Positions 18,603 through 25,982 of a stretch of 39,888 nt of DNA are shown piece by piece (position 1 is the stretch's first letter; each line of letters begins with the position of its first letter). The stretch is from Desulfococcaceae bacterium HSG9 (GTDB taxonomy: Bacteria; Desulfobacterota; Desulfobacteria; Desulfobacterales; JAUCGF01). Location: contig JAUCGF010000125.1 of assembly GCA_030378005.1 (NCBI GenBank), positions 1 to 39,888 of the forward strand, given 5' to 3'. Made by a program: the position numbers and the translations under genes. Under the pieces are notes generated by a model. The model searched no databases. It worked only from the letters and a program-made list of their open reading frames with translations, and was not told where the DNA came from.

Positions 18603-21419
18603 TTAATATTCTTCAAACTCGTCGTCGATTCTATCATCTCTTTGTTTTTCATTTTCCAATCTGATTTTATACTCTGAATCTCCCGCTTTGCGGTAGATGT
18701 CTTTCGTACCATTCGGGTATTGTTGTATGGGAACGCCGGTTTTGTCAATTTCTGTTTGGGCATGATGTTCCGCCAATCTTGAATTCGCCATTTTTTGGAA
18801 AGGGGCTTCATGGTAGGCATATTCGGCCTGTCTTTTCCCGGCAACCGGCGTGCTTTCATTTCCAATTTTGAAAAACGCGATGATGTCCGTCAAATCATCG
18901 GCCTGACTTACCATTTTCTTGGCACTATCTGCCATGGTCTCGGCCGTTGCGCTCATTTCTTCGGATGTGGAAGACAGTTCCTCAGATGCGCCGGAGTTTT
19001 GCTGGATGACCTGATCTAGCTGAAGAATCGCCCGGTTGATCTGTTCCGCGCCGGTGTTTTGTTCGTCGCTGGCGGCTGAAATTTCCTGAACGAGTTGAGC
19101 TGTTTTTTGGATTTCCGGAACCAGATTTTTCAGCATCGTACCGGTTTTTTCCGCCATGTCAACGCTGGAATGCGACAGTGTGTCGATCTCGCCTGCCGCG
19201 ATCTGGCTGCGTTCAGCAAGCTTGCGCACTTCCGATGCCACCACGGCGAAGCCTTTGCCATGTTCTCCTGCCCTGGCCGCTTCAATGGCCGCATTCAGAG
19301 CCAGAAGATCGGTCTGTCGGGCGATTTCCCCGATAATAGAAATTTTACCGGCGATTTCCTTCATGGCCGAAACCACGGTATCAACGGCCTTGCCGCTTTC
19401 GATGGCGTTTTCCGCAGATTGAACGGCGATAGCCTCGGTCTGTTTGGCATTATCCGAGTTTTGCCGGATATTGGACACCATCTGTTCCATGGACGCTGAA
19501 GCCTCTTCGGCCGACGCCGCTTGCTGGTTGGCCCCCTGGGACATCTCTTCCGCACTTGAGCTGGTCTGTTCACAGATTGATGCCACTTGATCCGACCCGT
19601 TTTTCACGGTTACGGCCATCTTTTTTGTTTTGTTCGCTCCTGTCCGAACGCTGGTAACGATAGTTTTCAACTGTTCCGTCATTTCGATCAAAGCGGCTGA
19701 AATTCCGGATTTTTTCTTTTCATCAGCGGTAATTTCTAAATTGCCTTGGGCCACTTCCTTAGCGATTCCGGCAATCACGGCAGGTTCGCCGCCCACTTGC
19801 TTTTGCACATCGCGGATCACCACATAACCAAGAATACCGCCGATGAAGAAGGCAATGATAATAGAGCCGAAGATAAGTTGCTTGGTATTACTCACTGTAT
19901 TCACATTTGCCGCGCGCCGTTTTTCCATCAATCCCCTTTCATCAGATTCAAAGTCACCCATAATCTGACGAAAACGGTCAAAATATTGTTTCCCCTCGGC
20001 TTTGCCAATAATCGCTGCCATGTCATCCATTGTTTTGGCAAAACCGATTTTTCTGCGAAGCTCAATACTAGGCTTCACGATATTTTTAATCCATGAATTA
20101 TAAGTTTTTTCAATTTCACCCAATAAGACTACTTGTTCGGGGTTGTCTGCAACCGTTTTCTTTAAATCCACGATTATTTGGAAAAAAGCCGTTTGGCCTT
20201 CGTTATACGGAGCCAAAAAATCTTTTTTGCCTGCCAGAAGATAACCGCGCATACCGGTTTCCGTATTCACGGCGGAGGCGAAGAGGTTTATAGCCTGACG
20301 GATAACTATATGAGTGTGATCCACCCACGAATTTGACTCTTTCATGTTGTTAATATGAGCAAAGTTTAAACTTCTTTGTTTTTCCGACTCCTTTTTACGA
20401 TTTGCCATTAACTCATTTTCAACATCCTTAAAATTTTTAATTTTTCTTCTAATTGAATCCATGTAGGCTTTGCCTTCTTTCCTGGATACGAAAGATGTTA
20501 CGGTTTCCATTGATTTGGTTCCATTATTTACTTCTTTTCTTAAACTAATCGCCGGTTCGGAAACTTTTTTAACCCAGTCTTCCATGATTTTTTTCAGATC
20601 ATCCAATCTTTGGACTTGTGGCGGATTATCTTTGACAAGTTTTTGCAGATCACGGACTTTATTAAAAAAAGCATCTTTGCTTTGTGCATAAGGTTCAAGG
20701 AATTCATCTTCAACGACCAAAAGATAACCCCGCATGCCTGTCTCCATATCAATCGCATCAGATAGAAGTTCATCGGCATGGGCCATTGCTTCGGTGGTAT
20801 GATCCACCCATGTGGCTGTTTCATTGAGCTTTTTCATATTATCTATCATCTGGGTGTATGATTTGTCACTGTCCTGTTTACGGGTTGTGATCAAGGAGTC
20901 TTCCCTCTCTATGAATATTTTAATCTGATCTCTCAACTTATCAAAGTATTGTTTGCCTTCAGCCTTGCCTACCAATCGGGCGATGTCATTCATGGTTTCA
21001 GCATGGCCGATTTCTTGGCGAAGCGCAATATTGGGTTTTGTGACCTTTTTCTGCCATTCTTTTAAAATGGTTTCCACATTTTCGAGCCGTTCCACTTGTT
21101 TGGGGTTATCGGTGACTATTTCTTTTAAGGACTTGATCTGTTCATAAGCCTTTTGTTCACCCTTTTTATACGGATCCAGAAATTCTTCCGAACCTGCAAG
21201 CAGATATCCCCTCATCCCGGTTTCCATATCAGCGGATGATGCGATAATATCCATGCCTTCCGCAATCACCTCATAAGTATGTTCCACCCATTCCTGAGTT
21301 CGTATCATTGCTTGAATATTGACTATAGCGATGACGCCAAGAGCGATCATAAACACGATCGGCCCGCCTATGCCTATGGAAATTTTTGTTTTTAATTTTA
21401 AATCTTCAAAACTCATCAT
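18603..21419 (-). CDS. chemoreceptor with three tandem CHASE3-like sensor domains (MCP2)
   Basis: This receptor of about 938 residues has TM1 near 17-38, a very long extracytoplasmic region, TM2 near 518-537, HAMP and a standard signalling hairpin (tip EIARQTDLLALNAAIEAARAG). The sensor region holds three copies of a CHASE3-type unit, each with ETGMRGYLL (near residues 68, 228 and 389, counted from an in-frame GTG at 21425), W-VDHT-like, DNPxQV and KAEGKxY motifs, with a repeat period of about 160 residues. CHASE3 domains occur in histidine kinases, cyclases and some receptors; three in series is unusual. The tail ends in DDEFEEY like MCP1. I start at the ATG at 21419, behind AAAAGGTG, rather than the GTG. 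Confidence 0.9.
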   Translation of the reverse strand: MMSFEDLKLKTKISIGIGGPIVFMIALGVIAIVNIQAMIRTQEWVEHTYEVIAEGMDIIASSADMETGMRGYLLAGSEEFLDPYKKGEQKAYEQIKSLKEIVTDNPKQVERLENVETILKEWQKKVTKPNIALRQEIGHAETMNDIARLVGKAEGKQYFDKLRDQIKIFIEREDSLITTRKQDSDKSYTQMIDNMKKLNETATWVDHTTEAMAHADELLSDAIDMETGMRGYLLVVEDEFLEPYAQSKDAFFNKVRDLQKLVKDNPPQVQRLDDLKKIMEDWVKKVSEPAISLRKEVNNGTKSMETVTSFVSRKEGKAYMDSIRRKIKNFKDVENELMANRKKESEKQRSLNFAHINNMKESNSWVDHTHIVIRQAINLFASAVNTETGMRGYLLAGKKDFLAPYNEGQTAFFQIIVDLKKTVADNPEQVVLLGEIEKTYNSWIKNIVKPSIELRRKIGFAKTMDDMAAIIGKAEGKQYFDRFRQIMGDFESDERGLMEKRRAANVNTVSNTKQLIFGSIIIAFFIGGILGYVVIRDVQKQVGGEPAVIAGIAKEVAQGNLEITADEKKKSGISAALIEMTEQLKTIVTSVRTGANKTKKMAVTVKNGSDQVASICEQTSSSAEEMSQGANQQAASAEEASASMEQMVSNIRQNSDNAKQTEAIAVQSAENAIESGKAVDTVVSAMKEIAGKISIIGEIARQTDLLALNAAIEAARAGEHGKGFAVVASEVRKLAERSQIAAGEIDTLSHSSVDMAEKTGTMLKNLVPEIQKTAQLVQEISAASDEQNTGAEQINRAILQLDQVIQQNSGASEELSSTSEEMSATAETMADSAKKMVSQADDLTDIIAFFKIGNESTPVAGKRQAEYAYHEAPFQKMANSRLAEHHAQTEIDKTGVPIQQYPNGTKDIYRKAGDSEYKIRLENEKQRDDRIDDEFEEY

Positions 21420-21507
21420 GTTCACCTTTTAAATTTGGGTTATTTTTTTTAGATTCTTACCGGCATCCTTCATAGAAGGCTAAAAGTAGTTTACACTTTT
21501 ATATTTC

Positions 21508-21570
21508 GTCCCTACGGGACTTGCCGTGTTAGTAAGCCCTTTGCTATAGATATTATGTCCCTAACAGGAC
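21508..21570. repeat. two short palindromes
   Basis: GTCCCTACGGGAC at 21508-21520 and the related GTCCCTAACAGGAC at 21557-21570 lie 36 bases apart in the gap upstream of MCP2. They look like degenerate copies of one small REP-type palindrome. No promoter role can be assigned. Confidence 0.4.
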
Positions 21571-21643
21571 AAAGTATAAAACAACGAATGAAGGAATGAA
21601 GGAGGGCGCATTCCCAAAAAGAAGGATGCCTTCTTACCTTATA

Positions 21644-21835
21644 TTAATATCCCTCAAACTCGCCGTCAACCTTACCATTTCTTCGTTTTTCATTTTCCAA
21701 TTTTATTTTATACTCCGAATTTGCTGCTTTCGGATGGATCTCCATACCATTCGGATCTTGTTTTCCACCTGCGGGAACACCGGCTTTGTCGATTTCTGTT
21801 TGGGCTTGATGTTCCATCAAGCTTGTATTCTCCAT
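21644..21835 (-). pseudogene. orphan C-terminal tail of a chemoreceptor
   Basis: A 63-residue frame encodes only the tail found at the ends of MCP1 and MCP2: MENTSLMEHQAQTEIDKAG, then NSEYKIKLENEKRRNG and the terminal EFEGY. The signalling domain that should precede it is gone. It lies between cheB and MCP2 and shows that a further receptor once stood here. Expression as a separate peptide is unlikely, as there is no good ribosome-binding site. Confidence 0.7.
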
Positions 21836-21856
21836 ATATTAAGGCCAGAAGGGGAA

Positions 21857-21875
21857 TCCCGATATCTCATCGGGA
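21857..21875 (-). terminator. hairpin downstream of cheB
   Basis: TCCCGAT at 21857-21863 pairs with ATCGGGA at 21869-21875 around a 5-base loop, about 43 bases past the cheB stop. The following bases on the minus strand are only modestly T-rich, so this is a weak intrinsic-terminator candidate. Confidence 0.35.
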
Positions 21876-21917
21876 GCAAGAAACGAATTTTAAGTGATGC
21901 TATTTCGTCCCCGTTCC

Positions 21918-22988
21918 TTAGTATTTCGAGCAGGCGCGCAAAACGGCTCCTGCGATATTTGTCAGCGGGAGCACCTTATCCACGCCTCCTTTGTTAATCG
22001 CCACCTGGGGCATACCGAATACCACGCAACTGGCTTCGTTCTGAGCGATATTGAATGCGCCGGCATTTTTCATTTCAAGCATTCCCTGGGCACCGTCATC
22101 ACCCATGCCTGTCATGATAACACCGACACAGTTGGCTCCGGCGTATCGGGCGGCTGAACGAAACAGGACATCCACCGAAGGCCTGTGTCTTCGGACCAGC
22201 GGGCCGTCCTTGACCTGGACATAATATCGGGTTCCGCTGCGTTTTAAAAGGACATGGCGATTGCCCGGGCAAATCAGGGCCCTTCCCCTAAGCACAGTAT
22301 CGTTATCATCGGCTTCTTTAACGTCGATCCTACATAGGCTGTCCAACCGCTTTGAGAACGATGTGGTAAAATGTTCCGGCATGTGCTGAACAATCACAAC
22401 TCCCGGGCTGTCTCGTGGAAGGGATTCCAAAAATATTCGTAAAGCCTCGGTTCCCCCTGTTGAAGCGCCTACAACCACAACCTTTTCTGTTGTGCGAACC
22501 ACAGCCTTTGCCCGGGGCTTGCGGAGTACCGCGTCGGCAGTGAGTTTGGGTTTCACTGGTCGAATAGGGGGGATGGGTTTGAGCCTGGCGATTGATGCAG
22601 CCCGGACAGCGTCGCAGATACGGATTTTGGATTCCTGAAGGAACTGTTTGGTTCCCAGGCGAGGTTTTTCAATGATTTCGATAGCGCCGGATTCCATGGC
22701 CTGTAAGGCGTTTTCCGATCTTCTTGCGGCCATGCTCGAACATATAACAACAGGTATGGGATATTGGGTCATGATTTTTTTTAAAAACGTAATGCCGTCC
22801 ATCCGGGGCATTTCCACATCCAATAAAATCACATCCGGTACTTCGCGATTAATTTTCTTGACGGCAAAGTAGGGGTCTGCGGCGGTTCCGATCACTTCGA
22901 TTTTCGGATCCGAACTCAGGATTTCGTTCATCACTTGCCGCACAACGGCGGAATCGTCCACAACAAGCACTCTGATCTTTTTTTTCAT
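21918..22988 (-). CDS. cheB: CheB protein-glutamate methylesterase
   Basis: The 356-residue protein has a receiver (VLVVDDSAVVR, phospho-acceptor D57 in LLDVEMPRMDG), a proline-rich linker and a methylesterase domain with the catalytic triad S176 (GASTGGTEAL), H202 (VQHMPEHF) and D297 (TGMGDDG). It removes receptor methyl groups when phosphorylated by CheA, and may deamidate. The start is the ATG at 22988 (MKKKIRVLVVDD); an in-frame GTG 17 codons upstream would only add non-family residues. It follows cheA by 54 bases. No cheR is seen, so the opposing methyltransferase must be encoded elsewhere. Confidence 0.93.
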   Translation of the reverse strand: MKKKIRVLVVDDSAVVRQVMNEILSSDPKIEVIGTAADPYFAVKKINREVPDVILLDVEMPRMDGITFLKKIMTQYPIPVVICSSMAARRSENALQAMESGAIEIIEKPRLGTKQFLQESKIRICDAVRAASIARLKPIPPIRPVKPKLTADAVLRKPRAKAVVRTTEKVVVVGASTGGTEALRIFLESLPRDSPGVVIVQHMPEHFTTSFSKRLDSLCRIDVKEADDNDTVLRGRALICPGNRHVLLKRSGTRYYVQVKDGPLVRRHRPSVDVLFRSAARYAGANCVGVIMTGMGDDGAQGMLEMKNAGAFNIAQNEASCVVFGMPQVAINKGGVDKVLPLTNIAGAVLRACSKY

Positions 22989-23042
22989 TCTGCAACCACT
23001 TATTAATAGCGCTAATATAACCCGTAAAGCATCGTACACAGA

Positions 23043-25127
23043 TTAGAGTTTGCGGTTGTCTGACTCGCTCAAGTGAACCAGATCGGGGAGATCCAGTATC
23101 AGTGCAACCGTGCCGTCTCCCAGGATTGTCGCGCCGGATACTCCTTTGGCATTCTTGTATGCCCGGCCAAGCCCTTTGATGACGGTCTGGTGTTCACCCA
23201 ATACGCGGTCTGCCACAAACCCGATGCGGTCCCCGTTAACTTCCGTGATAACGATCATTTCAATGGCCGGGGATTCGCCTTCTGACATGAATAATTCTCG
23301 CAGCCGCAGGTAGGGGACGATTTTTCCCCTGAGATTGACTATATGCCGGCCATGATCGTTTTGTACATCCTGCTGGGTCAGTTCGATACATTCTTCCACG
23401 GCCGACAGCGGTATGACATAATGGTCAGAGCTGATCTTTACCATCAATCCGTCGATGATTGCAAGGGTGAGGGGGAGCTTGAGTATGATGGCTGTCCCTT
23501 TTCCCTTTTCACTTCTGATTTCCACCGAGCCCCGAAGCCCGTCAATACCACGTTTGACCACATCCATGCCCACGCCCCGTCCGGATAGGTCGGAAACGTT
23601 TTCAACGGTTGAGAATCCCGGCGTAAATATAAAGGGGAAAATATCGCTGTCGGACATATCGGCGTCCGGTGAAATCAGTCCTTTTTCAACGGCCTTTATC
23701 CGAATGGCTTGAGTATCCAACCCCTTTCCGTCATCGGATATGCTGATCAGCACATGGGCGCCGGAATGTTCGGCGGACAGAGTTACGGTGCCCCGGGACG
23801 GTTTCCCCGCCTGTCTTCTCAATTCATGGGTCTCTATGCCATGGTCGATACAGTTACGAATGATATGGACGAGGGGATCGCCCAAGCGTTCGATGACCGT
23901 TTTATCAAGTTCGGTCTCGCCACCTTCAGTGACCAGCGCCACATCTTTACCTAATTCGGCTGAAAGATCACGCACAACCCGCTTGAATTTATTGAACGTA
24001 GTGCCGACGGGGAGCATACGGATTCCCATGGTGTTCTCGCGAAGGGCGCCAGTCAGTCTTTCCACTTCCTCTGCGATGGAAAGCAATTCGGCATCTTCCT
24101 GAATAGCGGCTTTTTGCATAAGGTGAGCCTGAACCGTAACCAGTTCACCAACCAGGTCAACAAGCCCGTCGAGCTTTTCCGAAGCAACCCGTATGCTTGA
24201 TTCCGTTGCCGCTTCATAGCGGGCTCTGCGCATCCGTTTGATATGTTGCTGCTCGACAAGCGCGGATTCGATAGCGTCCGGGGCAACCATCTTGGTTTCC
24301 ACCAGTAACTGGCCGACGCGTTTTTGGGAACCCAAGGCGGTTTTCAGGTCATGCGTGTTTATATCGCCTCTTTCGCTGAGAATTTCGCCGAGTCTCTTAT
24401 AATCATCCTCATATTCGAGTCCGCCCTCCTCGTCAATGACATCGATGGTTAACTCGCATTGGTCTTCCACGAAGATGAAGATGTCCTTTATAGCGTTCAT
24501 ATCACAGGCTGTCGTCAGAATGACATCCCAGTAAATCTGACAGTTTTCAGGATTTAAGGATTCCAAATCCGGAACTTTGGGAACTTGAACAATGACACTG
24601 CAATCGCCGAGTTCTCTGAGTTCATCTAACAGAAGCATCGGGTTTGCGCCGGACTTCAAAATCGAGGGGTGGGGACGGAAACGGATTCTATAGCTGACCT
24701 TGCTCAACTCTTCACCTGTATGCCTATGCGCCGAAACAAACGACGTTTTCTCCGGTAAATCTTCGTGTGGAATCATCTGTCTGAAGGCGTCTTTAATCTC
24801 ATCGACCTCCTCCTGATCAATTTCTTTTTTATTGATCATCCGTTTAATCTGGTCACATGCAGCCAGGGTCAGATCAACAAGCTTCTTATCTACAATAACC
24901 TTCCTATCACGAACCAAGTCAAATACCGTTTCGATATGATGGGTGAAATCGGATATGTTTTCAAAACCGAACATGGCCGCAGACCCTTTGATCGTGTGCA
25001 TGGGCCGGAATACCCGGTCGATCAGCTCCGCATCGCCGGAACTCTCTTCGAGTTCGAGTATTGATGATTCCAGCTCGGCCAGCAGCTCATGGGTCTCTTC
25101 CCTGTAAACATTGATTTGTTTTTCCAT
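23043..25127 (-). CDS. cheA: CheA histidine kinase
   Basis: The 694-residue kinase has an Hpt/P1 domain with phospho-acceptor H44 (MHTIKGSAAMFGF), a P2-like region around 143-232 (FRPHPSILKSG ... LLDELRELG), dimerisation P3 from about 310, and a catalytic P4 with the N-box HIIRNCIDHG, DDGKGL and GRGVGMDVVK. A C-terminal CheW-like P5 ends at LPDLVHLSESDNRKL. Between P2 and P3 lies an extra segment, about 245-296 (LGEILSERGDINTHDLKTAL then KRVGQLLVETKMVAPDAI), resembling the two-helix repeats of MshEN/GspE N-terminal domains. It is the core kinase for the receptors here. A weak AAAGAAA precedes the ATG. Confidence 0.94.
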   Translation of the reverse strand: MEKQINVYREETHELLAELESSILELEESSGDAELIDRVFRPMHTIKGSAAMFGFENISDFTHHIETVFDLVRDRKVIVDKKLVDLTLAACDQIKRMINKKEIDQEEVDEIKDAFRQMIPHEDLPEKTSFVSAHRHTGEELSKVSYRIRFRPHPSILKSGANPMLLLDELRELGDCSVIVQVPKVPDLESLNPENCQIYWDVILTTACDMNAIKDIFIFVEDQCELTIDVIDEEGGLEYEDDYKRLGEILSERGDINTHDLKTALGSQKRVGQLLVETKMVAPDAIESALVEQQHIKRMRRARYEAATESSIRVASEKLDGLVDLVGELVTVQAHLMQKAAIQEDAELLSIAEEVERLTGALRENTMGIRMLPVGTTFNKFKRVVRDLSAELGKDVALVTEGGETELDKTVIERLGDPLVHIIRNCIDHGIETHELRRQAGKPSRGTVTLSAEHSGAHVLISISDDGKGLDTQAIRIKAVEKGLISPDADMSDSDIFPFIFTPGFSTVENVSDLSGRGVGMDVVKRGIDGLRGSVEIRSEKGKGTAIILKLPLTLAIIDGLMVKISSDHYVIPLSAVEECIELTQQDVQNDHGRHIVNLRGKIVPYLRLRELFMSEGESPAIEMIVITEVNGDRIGFVADRVLGEHQTVIKGLGRAYKNAKGVSGATILGDGTVALILDLPDLVHLSESDNRKL

Positions 25128-25213
25128 GATGATTTTTTCTTTGTGTTGAAACCTGAAGCCAGAGTGAGCAAACTGATACTTGGTCTCTGATTCCGGTTTT
25201 GTATGCTATTGTT

Positions 25214-25337
25214 GGCTACCAGCATAAGGCCGGACACTTATGTAGCGCGGGAAGCCGTCCCGCGTTGGTTAATAGCCGCAGTGCGAAAAGCGGAACAGCT
25301 TTCCGCTCTACATCTGTCCCGTCTTATGTGGGTAGCC
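25214..25337. mobile_element. MITE-like element between the STAS gene and cheA
   Basis: 23-base imperfect inverted ends lie at 25214-25236 (starting GGCTACCAGCATAAGG) and 25315-25337, with four differing positions. Two small GC-rich hairpins sit inside (around GCGCGGGAAGCCGTCCCGCG and AGCGGAACAGCTTTCCGCT). CTATT occurs at 25206-25210 and 25338-25342 and may be a target duplication. A related single arm occurs at 30211-30232. It sits inside a presumed operon and could process or attenuate the transcript. Confidence 0.6.
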
Positions 25338-25344
25338 CTATTTT

Positions 25345-25659
25345 TTAAATTTGATTGTCTTTTTCAAAAATCGCATACTGTTCAAAACCTGTCCGAAATA
25401 CCGTTTCGGCAACCGAATCTGAAAAACCGGAAACGGTAAATGCCTTTTTTCTTTTTTCCGCAGTTTTCTTTGCCGAGACAATGAGCTGAATCCCGGGAAT
25501 ATCAAGCTTCGTGACTTTCTTGAGATCAAGTATCACGCCATTAAAGGCTTCCAAGCCTTCTATAAACGCATCGCGAATGGATACAGCTTCGTAAACCGTC
25601 ATGGCACCTTTCATGTGAAAGATGGCATTTCCATTTTTTTCTTCTCTGATAAAAGACAT
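25345..25659 (-). CDS. STAS-domain protein lacking the usual phospho-serine
   Basis: This 104-residue single STAS domain of the anti-sigma-antagonist fold reads FHMKGAMTVYEAVSIRDAF, GVILDLKKVTKLDIPGIQLI and so on. In SpoIIAA-type proteins the helix-capping motif is D-S-S-G, with a phosphorylated serine; here it is D53-I-P-G56, so classical serine switching is not possible. AGGAGG precedes the ATG. It is the first gene behind a strong sigma54 promoter and upstream of cheA and cheB. Stand-alone STAS proteins beside chemosensory clusters are common, but their partners are mostly unknown; binding to a receptor, kinase or phosphatase partner is inference. Confidence 0.85.
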   Translation of the reverse strand: MSFIREEKNGNAIFHMKGAMTVYEAVSIRDAFIEGLEAFNGVILDLKKVTKLDIPGIQLIVSAKKTAEKRKKAFTVSGFSDSVAETVFRTGFEQYAIFEKDNQI

Positions 25660-25732
25660 AATAACTCCTCCTGTATTTTTATCTGTTGAGCATTTAATAT
25701 TATCCCCATTATGGCATTTGACAACTAATTAA

Positions 25733-25748
25733 AGCAATTTCCGTGCCA
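25733..25748 (-). promoter_or_regulatory. sigma54 (RpoN) -24/-12 promoter for STAS-cheA-cheB
   Basis: Reading the minus strand, TGGCAC at 25748-25743, five bases, then TTGCT at 25737-25733 match the RpoN consensus exactly, with the GG and GC dinucleotides ten bases apart. Initiation would fall near 25722, leaving a leader of about 62 bases before the STAS gene. Such promoters need an AAA+ activator bound upstream. Confidence 0.75.
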
Positions 25749-25884
25749 AAAAGATCGTTGAGGATCAGATAGGGAAAACATTTTTTAGCTGGGTGGAATG
25801 AACGTGAGTAAGTTAGCGTCTTCGGCTTTTACAACGTCATTCACACAAATTTTTGATAAAAAAGACTTTGGGCATCTTTTACTT

Positions 25885-25900
25885 GACAGTTTTTACTGTC
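25885..25900. promoter_or_regulatory. dyad, candidate activator site upstream of the sigma54 promoter
   Basis: GACAGT-TTTT-ACTGTC is a perfect 6-base dyad centred about 170 bases upstream of the predicted start site, within the usual range for enhancer sites of RpoN activators. Nothing shows which protein binds it; the Fis-type helix-turn-helix of the activator at 30804-32681 is one candidate. Confidence 0.35.
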
Positions 25901-25956
25901 CGGTTTCTGTAAAAATGATGCCCCAAATCGTGCTGATTATTGAAAAATCGGATTTT

Positions 25957-25973
25957 GTCCGACAAAGTCGGAC
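25957..25973 (-). terminator. hairpin just after MCP3
   Basis: GTCCGAC-AAA-GTCGGAC lies ten bases past the MCP3 stop. On the minus strand a T-run (ATTTTT) follows only after about nine bases, so termination is plausible but imperfect. It could instead be a second upstream operator for the sigma54 promoter. Confidence 0.4.
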
Positions 25974-25982
25974 TGCAAGAGC

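Noticed and set aside
18403..18922. Other TGGCAC or GTGCCA occurrences considered as sigma54 promoters, such as that near 18915
   Set aside because: They lie inside coding sequence and lack a TTGC at the right distance; only 25733-25748 fits.
25239..25311. GC-rich hairpins as a stand-alone intrinsic terminator between the STAS gene and cheA
   Set aside because: No T-run follows on the minus strand, and the symmetric ends are better explained by a MITE-like element.
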